Positions 8,812-17,744 of a DNA stretch of 64,000 nt are shown here, in pieces. The DNA comes from AV69 sp963742315 (GTDB lineage Bacteria > Verrucomicrobiota > Verrucomicrobiia > Chthoniobacterales > UBA10450). The stretch lies in NCBI GenBank assembly GCA_963742315.1, contig CAVULE010000003.1, positions 310,001 to 374,000 of the forward strand, read 5' to 3'. The notes below the pieces were generated by a model that did no database searches, had not been told where the DNA came from, and worked only from the letters and a program-made list of their open reading frames with translations. Each line of letters opens with the position of its first letter. The stretch's first letter is position 1. The position numbers and the translations under genes were made by a program.

Positions 8812-10571
8812 TGTTTCTTAGCGAAAACTTTAGCCACCAGCGCCTGAAATCGCGGCTCTTTCTGTAATGGATCAAGCATTGGATCGACCTTGAGAAAGAT
8901 GACGTCGAGCCCGGCTCCGTCGTGATAGCTACGTTCGAGCCATTCGATGGCCTTATCCTTGTCTCCCAACGCCATGTGCAGAAGCGCGAAACTGTAAGAT
9001 GGGACGTAGCGATGCGCTGCAATCTGCGGCAGTTGCCCCAGAATCTTTAATGCTTCATCGCGCTGGCCGACTTTTGCGTAAGCTTGACCAAGCAGAGCGA
9101 GAACGAAGGGATCATCGTCCAATTCGACAGCTTTCTTATATTCCGTCAGCGCTCCGCGCAGATCGCCTTTCATTTCCAACGCCTGGGCGAGATTCCAATG
9201 CGCGTAATAGAATCGCGGATCCAGGTCGATCGCTTTGTGAAACTGGTCGATCGCTTCATCATAGCGCCTCGCTACGAGAAAGTCGGCGCCAAGATCGGCC
9301 GTGATGATGACCGATAGTGGATCGAGCTCGACGGCCCGCTTTCCTTCGGCGATTGCGCGATCAAACTGACCAACTGCCAGCAAGGGTCCATCTCCAAACC
9401 AGTGGTGCGCCGTTGCGTAATTTGGATTTAACGCGATCGCACGCTCAAATTCCCTGATCGAGTCGGCGAAATTTAGGTGATGAACGCACAAAATAAATCC
9501 CAGCGTGGTGTGCGCTTCGGCCAGGTTGTCGTCGATCTCCAGAGCTTTCTTCGCCGCTGCCTCGGCCAGTGGAAAAGAATCCTGTGGCGGCGCTGCGCCG
9601 AAACCAGAAAGAAGAATGTAAGAATCACCGAGCCCGACATAGGCCAGCGCATAGCCCGGATCCTTCTCAATCGCCTGCTTGAAATAATCGATCGCTTTTT
9701 GCAGGTCAGGTCCGGTGCGTTTGTTCCAAAAATATCTTCCTTTCAGATATAGCTGGTAGGCCTCGGTATCTCGGGTCGGCTGCATCGAAATCGCGTGTTG
9801 CTCGGCCCCGGTCAGCTTCGCCTTAAGTATATCGGCTACCTTCGCCGCGATCTCGCTTTCGACCGCGAAAATATCGATCAATTTACGATCGAAACTATCC
9901 GCCCATAAGTGGGCATCAGTCGCAGCATTGATTAACTGCACATTCACCCGCACCTGGTCCTGCGACTTTTGTACGCTGCCTTCGAGAATATGGGCAACGC
10001 CCAGCTCTTTCGCGATCTGAGGCAGATTATCCGGGGAGCTTTTGTAACGCTGGGTTGAAGTATGCGAGATCACTTTCAAATCGGCGACTTTTGCCAGTCG
10101 CGTCAGAATTTCGTCCTGAATTCCCTCGGCGAAGTAAGCGTTGTCCGGATCCCGGCTTAAGTTTTCGAAGGGCAGGACCGCAATTGATTTTGCCGGCACA
10201 TTCGCAATCTTATTTTCGTTAGGTGCGGTGTAACGACCCAGAAAGAACAATCCTGCCGATAGCAAACCGGCTGAGATTACAACATAAATCCAGGCACGAC
10301 CCCGGGACCTCCCTGGATAGACCCGATCGGCCTCTTCCGTTCGCTTAATACCTCCCGGCGTTAACTCAAAGGCCCAGGCAATAACCAAGGCGATAGGGAA
10401 TCCGACTACGATCAGCAGCACTATCAGACGCACGCCCCAATTCGGGATTTCGAAAAACGGAAACACCTGGGTCGTTATCTGGATCAACAACCAGCCGACG
10501 ACGGCGTAGCCGACGGCAACCTTGTAAACATTGCGCCGCTTTAGTTCGGCGAAAAAGGATCCCAGCTTCAT
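8808..10571 (-). CDS. Membrane-anchored FlgO-like / TPR repeat protein (paralogue 3)
   Basis: 587 aa; first gene of the minus-strand operon 10571 to about 6790. Three N-terminal hydrophobic helices, a FlgO-like domain from SIAVLPFENLSRDPDNAYF, and TPR repeats including QAIEKDPGYALAYVGLGDSY. It shares the N-terminal signature with paralogues 1 and 2. A nested-palindrome repeat (10643-10780) sits upstream and separates it from the next minus-strand gene. Confidence 0.85.
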   Translation of the reverse strand: MKLGSFFAELKRRNVYKVAVGYAVVGWLLIQITTQVFPFFEIPNWGVRLIVLLIVVGFPIALVIAWAFELTPGGIKRTEEADRVYPGRSRGRAWIYVVISAGLLSAGLFFLGRYTAPNENKIANVPAKSIAVLPFENLSRDPDNAYFAEGIQDEILTRLAKVADLKVISHTSTQRYKSSPDNLPQIAKELGVAHILEGSVQKSQDQVRVNVQLINAATDAHLWADSFDRKLIDIFAVESEIAAKVADILKAKLTGAEQHAISMQPTRDTEAYQLYLKGRYFWNKRTGPDLQKAIDYFKQAIEKDPGYALAYVGLGDSYILLSGFGAAPPQDSFPLAEAAAKKALEIDDNLAEAHTTLGFILCVHHLNFADSIREFERAIALNPNYATAHHWFGDGPLLAVGQFDRAIAEGKRAVELDPLSVIITADLGADFLVARRYDEAIDQFHKAIDLDPRFYYAHWNLAQALEMKGDLRGALTEYKKAVELDDDPFVLALLGQAYAKVGQRDEALKILGQLPQIAAHRYVPSYSFALLHMALGDKDKAIEWLERSYHDGAGLDVIFLKVDPMLDPLQKEPRFQALVAKVFAKKQ

Positions 10572-10642
10572 CGAAGCGGCGGAAAATGCATCTGGTCGAT
10601 GCCAGGGTAAAGGAGATTGCTCTCTTGCGCACTTTTCGCCGA

Positions 10643-10780
10643 CGACGGAACATCTGTCCGCCTGCGCGCACAGCGGATTTGCACTCCGCTGTCAGGACAA
10701 AAGCAATCGCGCGGGTATTATGCCAAGCAGCGGGTTACAAACCCGCTGGGCGCACAGGCTGGCGGCCTGTGTTCCGCCGG
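10643..10780. repeat. Nested-palindrome intergenic repeat, family A, copy 1
   Basis: About 138 bases. The outer arms are GGAACA...CTGT and GCCTGTGTTCC. Inside are the perfect small hairpins CAGCGGATTTGCACTCCGCTG-like and AGCGGGTTACAAACCCGCT. The same architecture recurs at 12752-12892 and 26395-26515. Confidence 0.8.
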
Positions 10781-10787
10781 ACGTTAG

Positions 10788-12596
10788 CTATCGCTCAAGC
10801 CGGATAACATAGGTGCACCAGTTAGCGTTTACGGTGCGCGCAATATCCGGCGTGTATTCAGTCGCCATCCAAGTCACGCCGTCGGCATCAATGGCCGCGG
10901 CGGAGTAATCACCCCAGCGTGCCACTCCGTTTCCGCCGAACTCAGGATAACCGGTGAAACCATCGTCGGGCTCGTTGCCTGCGCGGGCGATCTGAATAGC
11001 ACCAACGCTGGTGTTATTGACCGGGACAAAAGCGGCGCTCGGGAAATCATTCGGTCCAACCAGCGTGAAGACAATGCCTCCCTTTTGCTGCGCGTTCACG
11101 GCAATCGCAGGATAAAGCAGGTTGGCACCAGATCTGGCAATGACTCCCTGTGTGACCAGGCTGGCCGTGAAAAATGCGCCGTTAATATTGGGATTGAATG
11201 CGAAGTATTCGGACACGAACCGTCGTACACCCTGTGCGTCGAGCATTTGCGAAGTAAGTGTCGCCCACAGTCGACCTGAAGAATAGGTGGCCGAAACAAT
11301 CCGAAAATCGCCCGGGTCGAGTTTCTCCACCGGTTCACCCAGTGACTCACCCAACGGATGAAATCCCTTTTTCTGCACGGCACCTGTAGTCGGAAAATGG
11401 AAGGGCTGCGTCTCAACCGCCACCGCTCTCAAATTCAAATTTGGGTTCGCTGAGTTGAGCGAACCGGTGTTGGTCAAGGCCCAGACGGCGACACTGTGCT
11501 CGGTCGTGTTAACAAAATGTGAACTGACAAAAAACTGCGTGCCTCCATTGGCCAGGAGCGGCCCACCACCCGGCGGGGTGTAGGCGGGCCAAACGGTGAA
11601 CTCAAATCCTGAGGAAAACGGCAGCGGGAATCGCACCACGCGCGGGAAAGTACCGCCGCTACCGTCGATCAAATCGTTTTTCGAAACGGCGACAATGGCG
11701 GCATCAATAAATCCGTCAAGGTTGCCTTCAGGGGTAATGTTGAATTCGTTGAAGCTGATGTAGAGGCCATTGTGGTCGACCGCGAAGTGCGGGAAGTCGG
11801 GGACACGCGGCCCGCCCTGGTCGGGATCTTGCGCACGCGTAGTATTGAGGGTGTAAACGAGATAGTCACCGGTTGGATCAGAAGTCTCGCTGACAGCGAG
11901 ATATAACCTGCTCTGTTGGATAAATACACCGGTGGGGGTATTGAGTTGGGCCCAGGCAACGACAAACCACCGTTGCGTTTCTGGATCAAACACACAACTC
12001 ACATCGCCTGGGAAAACGCCAAAAAAACCGGTGGTGCGGTTAATTCCCGGTGGCAAGCCGAAAAATTCGGAGAGAGCAACCGGGTTCGGCAGTTGCTGAA
12101 CTCCGCTTGTGTCATAAACGTTGAGCGCGGAGTTGATTGCCTCCAGCACGAATCCGTTTCCAACCGCGAGGCCTTGATCCGGTGGTTCTGTAGAAAACTG
12201 ATTGCCGTTTCGGGCGGTTCTTTGTTGAAGATGCGTCAAACCAGTGAAACCCCGAAACGAAGGCGTGGGCGCGGCCGCAGCGGCAAGAGGCTCCGCCGGG
12301 GCTCGGCTGATGACCGCTCCGGAATCACGAACCGGAGGGTGCAGCGCATCCTCCCGATGCCGTTGTATATCGGCGCCAGCTGAGGAAACCTGTCCCGTCG
12401 GCGCACTCGCTAACTCTTTGATATTGACCCTTTGATGTCGAACCAATTCGCCGGTGATATTTCGTCCGGTGTACTTTCCCGGTTTTGTCAGCGATGGAGT
12501 TCCCTGTGCAAGAAGTATACCGGCCGGCAATACGAATAGAGCCGATAGAAATGATGCTAGAGCGCGGCGATTATTTGAAAGGAGAAGAATTTTCAT
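10788..12596 (-). CDS. Secreted protein of unknown function (probable beta-rich fold)
   Basis: About 602 aa. The ATG at 12596 is preferred over the longer frame (12644) because it follows a GGAGAAG-like site and opens a signal peptide ending near LLAQG. The body is Gly/Asn/Thr/Phe rich with few charged residues and repeated short beta-like stretches, which suggests an extracellular propeller or sandwich. No catalytic motif is recognised. It lies between TPR paralogues and is bracketed by two copies of repeat family A. Confidence 0.7.
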   Translation of the reverse strand: MKILLLSNNRRALASFLSALFVLPAGILLAQGTPSLTKPGKYTGRNITGELVRHQRVNIKELASAPTGQVSSAGADIQRHREDALHPPVRDSGAVISRAPAEPLAAAAAPTPSFRGFTGLTHLQQRTARNGNQFSTEPPDQGLAVGNGFVLEAINSALNVYDTSGVQQLPNPVALSEFFGLPPGINRTTGFFGVFPGDVSCVFDPETQRWFVVAWAQLNTPTGVFIQQSRLYLAVSETSDPTGDYLVYTLNTTRAQDPDQGGPRVPDFPHFAVDHNGLYISFNEFNITPEGNLDGFIDAAIVAVSKNDLIDGSGGTFPRVVRFPLPFSSGFEFTVWPAYTPPGGGPLLANGGTQFFVSSHFVNTTEHSVAVWALTNTGSLNSANPNLNLRAVAVETQPFHFPTTGAVQKKGFHPLGESLGEPVEKLDPGDFRIVSATYSSGRLWATLTSQMLDAQGVRRFVSEYFAFNPNINGAFFTASLVTQGVIARSGANLLYPAIAVNAQQKGGIVFTLVGPNDFPSAAFVPVNNTSVGAIQIARAGNEPDDGFTGYPEFGGNGVARWGDYSAAAIDADGVTWMATEYTPDIARTVNANWCTYVIRLER

Positions 12597-12751
12597 AGAT
12601 TTTGTCCCTGCCCAGAGAAAAGCTGGATCAACGAAAAAGGTCAATCTTTTTCCTGAATTTTCGTGAAATTATTTTCGGGCATTAGTCCCGAGGCGCTTTC
12701 GCCACCATTTTTTGGAAGCGTGGATCGTTGCGCTATCCATCCCAAACCGCG

Positions 12752-12892
12752 AAACGGAACACAGGCATCCCTGCCTGCGCGCCCAGCGGAGTTGCACTCC
12801 GCTGTCTCGAAAGAGCGCTTCCACTTCTGAATTACATGAGGCAGCGGGTTACAAACCCGCTGCTCGCACAGGCCGTCGGCCTGTGTTCCGCT
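12752..12892. repeat. Nested-palindrome intergenic repeat, family A, copy 2
   Basis: Outer arms CGGAACACAGGC and GCCTGTGTTCCG. Inner hairpins AGCGGAGTTGCACTCCGCT and AGCGGGTTACAAACCCGCT. It could fold into a branched hairpin of about 140 bases on either strand. Confidence 0.85.
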
Positions 12893-15287
12893 ATGGCTGA
12901 GAGCTAACGAGTTTTTGGAAACGCGGATCGTTGCGAATTGGATCCCATTCCCAACGGTGCTTTAGATCGTTAACCGTGATGCTGTAGTCCACGCTGTCCA
13001 CCGCGCCCGGCGTTTTCAGAAGCCGCTCGATCAACGGAATGGCGAGTTCTTTTTCCCCTACCCGCGCATAGATCAACGCTAGGTAACAATTCATGATCGC
13101 GCCATCGACTGCATCCTTCGATTCGGGTTTTAATTCTACCGCCTGTCTGCCTTCGCGAATCGCTTCATCTTTTCGACCAGCAAAGGCGTAGAACCAGCCG
13201 AGATTGGCGTGGCGATCCGCGCTCGAAGGCGCCTCTTCCACCGCTTTTTCAAAACTCGGCCGGGCCAGTTCAAACAATTTCTGAGCTTCCGCCTGTTTGC
13301 CTTCGGCCAGCTCAATCAGACCTTGAAAAAAACTTTTCGGGGTTGTGCCCGAAGAGGTGTACGAGACTTCGTTAAGATCAGACTTTTGCAAAACATTGCG
13401 TGCCTCGCCAAAATCGCGGTCGATCATGGCCACGTCCCACCGGCACGACGTAACTGAACCATCAGGATCGGTTCCTGCCGGCACCTGGCTGAGCATTGAT
13501 TTGAGCGGGCCCGTGTCACCCTTCCCCCAAAAATCCACATAACCACTTTGAATTTTGGCGACGAGTGAAGCGGGCGCCATCGTTCGCATTTGCCTTGCCC
13601 AACGAGCCGCTTCCGGCCAGCGCCGTAGCGCAGTGTTGGTAAAGACAAGTTCACGAACGGTATTGGGATTTTGCGGATCGGTCTTTTGAACCCTTTCGTA
13701 TTCTTCGAGAGATTCCTGCCATTTGCCCTGGCGGCGTTTAATCGACGCAATCAAGCGGCCAATTTCCGCGTCGCTGGGCGACAATGCCGCTGCCGCTCCG
13801 AACTCTGCCAGCGCGCGCTCATAATCCTGGTCGAGCCAATAAGCACATTGCCCCAGAGCCAGGTGCGCCTCGGCCAGATTCGGCTGCAAACGCAGTGCCA
13901 GCTCGGCTTCGGCGAACGCCTTTGATTTCCAAGTGTCAAGCGGTTCGTAATAGTGATAAATTTGCGCGCGCGTCGACGCCAACCGTGCATGCGCCAGCGC
14001 GAAATCTGGATCGAGCGTGATCGCCTGGTGGTAGAATTGCTCCGCTTTCTTCAAATCCTCCAGCAAGGTATCGGGGTTGCGCGCGATTTGATTGGCCCGC
14101 AGATAAAAAACGTAAGCTTCCGAGTTCTCCGTCGGTTTCGTTTCTACTCGTGCTTTTTCATCCGGACTAAGAGTGACGCGAAGGGCCTCGGCAATTTCGG
14201 CGGCGAGTTCACCTTGCAGGCCTAACGAATCGGCCAGGGTGCGGTCGTAGCGGTTCGCCCACAGATGTCGATCCGTCAACGCATCGATCAACTGCACTGT
14301 CACCACAACGCGATTGCCTTCGCGGCGAACGCTGCCTTCCAGAATGTTAGCGATCCCGAGCGCCTGCCCAATTTCTCGCAAACTATGCACCGCAGCACCT
14401 CGATAACCCATCACGCTGGTGCGACTGATCACGCGCAAATCTTTGATCCTGGCCAGACTCGTCAGGATGTCGTCCTGGATGCCGTCGGCAAAGAATGCGT
14501 TTTCCTTATCGTCGCTGAAATTTTCGAATGGAAGAACCGCAATGCCTTTTGCGTCCATTTGCGTTTCGATTGGACGGCGCAGCAATCGATCGCGCAGGAG
14601 AAAAAAACCGAGACCGATTGCAGCAAGCGCAATCAGTGAACCGAAAATCAGCGCGTTCCGCCGCTTGCTTCGCGCTCGTCGCGCCAGGTTGGCTTTGGCG
14701 TCGCGCTCCCGCTCAATCTTTGCTGGAACCTGCGCCTGGCCAAGATCTTCGGTGTAAAGGTTAACAACGTTAATACTGACGCCATGCTTGACCGTTACTT
14801 CTCCCAGATCGTGCAAGTACGGTCGCCAGCGTTCGTGACTCTCCAGATCTTCTGCGACGTGTTTGCTTAATAAAATGTGGCCGGCATCGCCGCAATCCAT
14901 CACTCGCTGCGCGATGTTGATTCCCGCGCCTGCAATATTGGCCCGGTCATCCGCGCTGGTCACTTCGTTCACCGGTCCGCTGTGAATCCCCATGCGGAGT
15001 TGAAGCTTGGGATGATTCTTCAAGGCCCGCGCGATTTCCAGCGCGCATTGCGCCGGTGCCTCCGGACTACTCCGAAAAATCAGCGCGACCCCATCGCCCG
15101 TCGGCAAACACAGGAGCGCGCCCGCGTCCTGTGCCAGTCTTACCTGTTCGGTGCTGCGAACAACCGCGTTTAATTCATCGAGAATTTGGCTCTGCTCATT
15201 TAGGAGAAGCTTCGAATAACCGACGATGTCCACAAGCAAGACATGCGCGATCTCCAGCCTCCGATGGCTGCCCGTTTCGGCACTCAT
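12891..15287 (-). CDS. Class III adenylate cyclase domain fused to FlgO-like/TPR membrane protein
   Basis: 798 aa. An N-terminal class III nucleotide cyclase homology domain (about 10-175) shows the metal-binding region LVDIVGYS (D20), the TGDGVALIF motif and RMGIHSGPV. After a basic linker come one transmembrane helix (about 213-232), a FlgO-like domain from GIAVLPFENFSDD, and TPR repeats to the end. The cyclase faces the cytoplasm, and the FlgO/TPR part lies on the other side of the membrane. Its C-terminal half is paralogous to the TPR genes at 3713-10571. Whether it makes cAMP is not proven. Confidence 0.85.
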   Translation of the reverse strand: MSAETGSHRRLEIAHVLLVDIVGYSKLLLNEQSQILDELNAVVRSTEQVRLAQDAGALLCLPTGDGVALIFRSSPEAPAQCALEIARALKNHPKLQLRMGIHSGPVNEVTSADDRANIAGAGINIAQRVMDCGDAGHILLSKHVAEDLESHERWRPYLHDLGEVTVKHGVSINVVNLYTEDLGQAQVPAKIERERDAKANLARRARSKRRNALIFGSLIALAAIGLGFFLLRDRLLRRPIETQMDAKGIAVLPFENFSDDKENAFFADGIQDDILTSLARIKDLRVISRTSVMGYRGAAVHSLREIGQALGIANILEGSVRREGNRVVVTVQLIDALTDRHLWANRYDRTLADSLGLQGELAAEIAEALRVTLSPDEKARVETKPTENSEAYVFYLRANQIARNPDTLLEDLKKAEQFYHQAITLDPDFALAHARLASTRAQIYHYYEPLDTWKSKAFAEAELALRLQPNLAEAHLALGQCAYWLDQDYERALAEFGAAAALSPSDAEIGRLIASIKRRQGKWQESLEEYERVQKTDPQNPNTVRELVFTNTALRRWPEAARWARQMRTMAPASLVAKIQSGYVDFWGKGDTGPLKSMLSQVPAGTDPDGSVTSCRWDVAMIDRDFGEARNVLQKSDLNEVSYTSSGTTPKSFFQGLIELAEGKQAEAQKLFELARPSFEKAVEEAPSSADRHANLGWFYAFAGRKDEAIREGRQAVELKPESKDAVDGAIMNCYLALIYARVGEKELAIPLIERLLKTPGAVDSVDYSITVNDLKHRWEWDPIRNDPRFQKLVSSQP

Positions 15288-15543
15288 TTATGGTCTCGCG
15301 GATTTCTCAAAGCACGAATGGCTATCAGTGTCTCTGAAATTTACTTGGAACAACAGAAAACAGAAAAAATCTGGCTCGATTTTGAGGACGGGCGAAAGAA
15401 AAGGCTGGACGATTTTTGAAACAACAGATAATCCCGACGCCGGAGCCGGAATTATTGCCGTCTTTCGAACAGACGGCGGCATGACAAGGTGTCTTGGGTC
15501 TTGCCCCGACGGTGGAGGAACTATTCCGCCCTGTTAGCTCGGC

Positions 15544-15741
15544 ATGGACAAACAATTCACGTTGGATCAAGACCAGAAAAGAAGGCGGTCGCGCGTGAAA
15601 TTGCATGACCTTCCCGCAAAGAAAAATCTGAAAGGTGGGAGCTCAGCTAAATCAGCGGCGTCCGAGAACGGATCGTCTGGAATCCCAAGGTCGCTTCAGG
15701 AATTTCTTAAACGCGATTCTTTGCCGATCAAGTCAGACTAG
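15544..15741 (+). CDS. Small hypothetical protein with double-glycine-like motif
   Basis: 65 aa, basic and Ser-rich. Residues 19-32 read KLHDLPAKKNLKGG, resembling the 'DLxPKKxxKGG' stretch of double-glycine leader peptides, followed by a Ser/Ala/Gly-rich tail. No RiPP enzyme or transporter is visible nearby. No strong ribosome-binding site precedes the ATG, so this is a weak call. Confidence 0.35.
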   Translation: MDKQFTLDQDQKRRRSRVKLHDLPAKKNLKGGSSAKSAASENGSSGIPRSLQEFLKRDSLPIKSD

Positions 15742-15753
15742 ACAAGATGTGGC

Positions 15754-15841
15754 AATGGTGGATCGGCCGCTCCGTCGGACGATGCTGGATTAATGCGGCT
15801 TCGTCGCATGCATGACATCGAGCAGGGACTGCTCGATCCAC
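15754..15841. repeat. Intergenic inverted repeat (GGTGGATCG arms)
   Basis: Arms GGTGGATCG and CGATCCACC about 80 bases apart, with smaller inverted motifs between. It lies directly upstream of the Tricorn-like gene and belongs to the nested-palindrome class seen throughout the left half. Confidence 0.6.
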
Positions 15842-15920
15842 CCCCCGACAGTCCAAGCCTTGACGTGATTTCAAAAACGCAGTTGCGTCCGCGCGACGGC
15901 AACGCAGCTTGTTCGTTCTT

Positions 15921-17744
15921 ATGAGCCGCTTTTTATCTCTTACCCTGCTTGGATGTCTGCTCGCATTTGCGGTGGTGCCGCTCGCCCCGGCCCAGAATCT
16001 GCCCAATACCACGCGGCTGCTGCGCTTCCCATCTACCAACGGCCGCCAGATCGTCTTTTGTTACGCGGGCGAACTTTACACTGTCGCTAAAGAAGGTGGT
16101 ATTGCCCGCCGAATTACCAGCGGACCAGGTTACACTTCCTTCCCGCGCTTCTCCCCCGACGGGACGCAACTCGCTTTCACCTCACAATACGACGGCAATA
16201 CCGAAGTCTATGTCATGCCAGCGGAAGGCGGCGCGCCCAAAAGACTGACTACTTCCGCCACCCTCGGCCGCGACGATATCTCAGACCGGATGGGACCGAA
16301 CAATTTGGTGATGGCCTGGGAAAATACCAAACCCCTGGTCGTTTTCCGTTCCCGGATGAAATCGTTCAACGATTTCATTGGCCAGCTCTTCACCGTGGGG
16401 CTCGACGCGGAATTGCCGCAGCAACTGCCAGTGCCGCGCGGAGGTTTCGTTTCCTTTTCGCCGGACGATTCAAAAATGGCGTTTAACCGGGTTTTCCGAG
16501 AATTCCGCACCTGGAAGCATTACCGCGGTGGCATGGCCGACGACATTTGGATTTACGATTTCAAGAACGGCACAACCGAGAACCTGACCAATAACCCCGC
16601 TCAGGATATTTGCCCGATGTGGGGACCGGACAACCGCATCTATTTCACTTCCGATCGCGATGGAAGAATGAACCTTTTCGCTACTGATCTAACGACTAAG
16701 GAGACAAAGCAGCTAACGACTTTTAAGGATTTTGATATCAAATTTCCGTCAATTGGGAAGGACTCGATCGTATTCGAAGAAGCGGGTTATATCTGGCGTT
16801 ACGACCTGGCCAGCGGGCAAGCGGCGCCAATCCCAATTGAAGTGAAGGAAGATTTTGCTTCCGGCCGTTCTGCCTTCGTCGATGCCTCAAAGCACATCGA
16901 ATCAGTCAATCTCGCGCCTGATGGGGAACGCGCCATCGTGGTCGCTCGCGGCGATCTTTTCTCCGTGCCGATGAAGGAAGGCACCGCCCGTAACCTGAGC
17001 AAAAGCTCCAACGCCCACGAGCGTGACGCGATCTGGTCGCCCGATGGAAAATGGATCGCCTATAACTCAGACGTAACCGGCGAAAACGAACTCTATGTCC
17101 GTTCCCAGGATGGCAAAGGCCAGCCGCAACAGGTAACGAGCGGGGCCGATACTTATTACTACAAGCCGGTCTGGTCGCCCGATAGCAAGAAGCTACTTTG
17201 GGCCGATCGATTACAACGATTGCGTTATGTTGATGTGGCCTCAAAGGCCGTCACGCAGGTAGACCAGGATAAATGGGGCGAAATTCAATCCTACGATTGG
17301 TCGCCCGACAGCCAATGGATCGCCTGGGCACGCCCGGAAGAGAATGACGTGCCTCGCGTTTACATTTATTCCGTTGCCAACAAGAAGCAGACCGCGGTAA
17401 CGGACGAATGGTACGGCTCGGGTAATGTCGCCTTTAGCGATGACGGCAAATATCTGCTTTTAGCTTCCGGCCGTGATTTTAAACCCACCTTTGCCGACGA
17501 CGAATTTGAGAACGTTTACGTGGATATGCAGCGCGTCTACCTCGTCACTCTGGCCAAAGATACGGAGCCGCCGCTTGGTCCGCGGAGTGACGAAGTTGGC
17601 AGGGCGGAAGAGAAACGCGCCAAGCAAAAGGAAAAGGAAGGCGAAGAAAAGAAAGCCGAGGAGAAGAAATCACCTTCCCCAACGCAAAAGACCAGTCCTA
17701 GCTCCGACTCCCGAGGTAACGCCGAAGAAACCGGTGGTAGTTAA
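15921..17744 (+). CDS. Tricorn-like protease, N-terminal part (frameshifted gene)
   Basis: N-terminal half of a Tricorn/S41-type peptidase. The ATG at 15921 opens a signal peptide (MSRFLSLTLLGCLLAFAVVP...AQ). Repeated propeller motifs follow (RFSPDGTQLAF, WSPDGKWIAYNSD, WSPDSKKLLWAD), which would gate access to the protease. The frame runs into a Lys/Glu-rich linker and ends at 17744. The protease half continues in another frame from about 17700. The combined span 15921-19326 is 3406 bases, so a one-base insertion or two-base loss in the repetitive linker splits the gene. It may be a sequencing error, real decay or slippage. Confidence 0.8.
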   Translation: MSRFLSLTLLGCLLAFAVVPLAPAQNLPNTTRLLRFPSTNGRQIVFCYAGELYTVAKEGGIARRITSGPGYTSFPRFSPDGTQLAFTSQYDGNTEVYVMPAEGGAPKRLTTSATLGRDDISDRMGPNNLVMAWENTKPLVVFRSRMKSFNDFIGQLFTVGLDAELPQQLPVPRGGFVSFSPDDSKMAFNRVFREFRTWKHYRGGMADDIWIYDFKNGTTENLTNNPAQDICPMWGPDNRIYFTSDRDGRMNLFATDLTTKETKQLTTFKDFDIKFPSIGKDSIVFEEAGYIWRYDLASGQAAPIPIEVKEDFASGRSAFVDASKHIESVNLAPDGERAIVVARGDLFSVPMKEGTARNLSKSSNAHERDAIWSPDGKWIAYNSDVTGENELYVRSQDGKGQPQQVTSGADTYYYKPVWSPDSKKLLWADRLQRLRYVDVASKAVTQVDQDKWGEIQSYDWSPDSQWIAWARPEENDVPRVYIYSVANKKQTAVTDEWYGSGNVAFSDDGKYLLLASGRDFKPTFADDEFENVYVDMQRVYLVTLAKDTEPPLGPRSDEVGRAEEKRAKQKEKEGEEKKAEEKKSPSPTQKTSPSSDSRGNAEETGGS

